Source: Shewanella sp. (lineage in GTDB: Bacteria; Pseudomonadota; Gammaproteobacteria; Enterobacterales; Shewanellaceae). Taken from it: 5,900 bases of DNA. This document shows, piece after piece, positions 5,789-5,900 of this stretch. Location of the stretch: positions 1 to 5,900 of the forward strand of contig SDWK01000400.1 of NCBI GenBank assembly GCA_004195335.1. The letters run 5' to 3'. The notes under the pieces were generated by a model. That model was given only the letters and a program-made list of their open reading frames with translations, did no database searches and was not told where the DNA came from. The position numbers and the translations under genes are program-made. Within the stretch, counting starts at the first letter, position 1, and every line of letters begins with the position of its first letter.

Positions 5789-5900
5789 TTAGTTCTTCCA
5801 GGTAAAGCGTTGATTGCTTAATAGATGGCGTGTTGATAACTTGTTGGAATCATTGCGGGCGTGTTGCGCTTTTGCGATTGGATTGGTTGGGCGTCCGCGG
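5789..5900 (-). CDS. Possible C-terminal end of an unrecognised protein (gene enters from the right edge)
   Basis: On the minus strand one frame is open from the window edge to a TAA at 5789-5791, giving 36 residues that begin RGRPTNPIAKAQ and end NQRFTWKN. The composition is basic and polar with a possible AT-hook-like RGRP core, which suggests nucleic-acid binding but is far too short to prove it. The other frames of this stretch are broken by stops, and a convergent gene after waaA would make sense of the layout. I do not recognise the family. Confidence 0.4.
   Translation of the reverse strand, partial: RGRPTNPIAKAQHARNDSNKLSTRHLLSNQRFTWKN

Overview
The window looks like chromosomal DNA of a marine gammaproteobacterium, most probably Shewanella. 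This rests on close protein matches from memory to the enteric Kbl, Tdh and WaaA families, on the kbl-tdh / TetR / waaA neighbourhood, and on two intergenic repeats of a type I associate with Shewanella genomes. No database search was possible, so the genus is an inference.

Layout, left to right. Positions 1-1665 hold a two-gene minus-strand operon for threonine breakdown: kbl (2-amino-3-ketobutyrate CoA ligase, complete, GTG start) followed 13 nt later by tdh (threonine 3-dehydrogenase, only the first 152 residues inside the window). Tdh oxidises L-threonine to 2-amino-3-ketobutyrate, and Kbl cleaves that with CoA to glycine and acetyl-CoA. Positions 1666-2269 carry no convincing gene. They hold the kbl leader, an intrinsic terminator reading leftward (1917-1947), and a 314-bp miniature transposable-element-like insertion (1952-2265) with inverted ends. 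The insertion sits 4 bp past the stop codon of the next gene.

Positions 2270-3946 carry two tandem, paralogous TetR-family regulators on the minus strand, about two thirds identical by eye, with nearly identical DNA-binding domains. Each has its own upstream region containing a palindrome 77-112 nt before the start codon, which suggests separate transcription and possible auto- or cross-regulation. A good sigma70-type promoter (TTCACA, 16 bp, TATAAT) lies before the downstream copy.

Divergent from the regulators, waaA (4218-5483, plus strand) encodes the membrane-anchored Kdo transferase of lipid A-core assembly. After it come 305 bp of intergenic DNA packed with inverted repeats, including a nested hairpin element (5631-5767). 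At the right edge a minus-strand reading frame (5789-5900) gives what may be the C-terminal 36 residues of a convergent gene.

The metabolic and LPS genes are ordinary. The less ordinary parts are the duplicated TetR pair with candidate operators, the insertion that separates a regulator from its terminator, and the structured repeat after waaA. I see no clear evidence of a wholly new multi-gene system.
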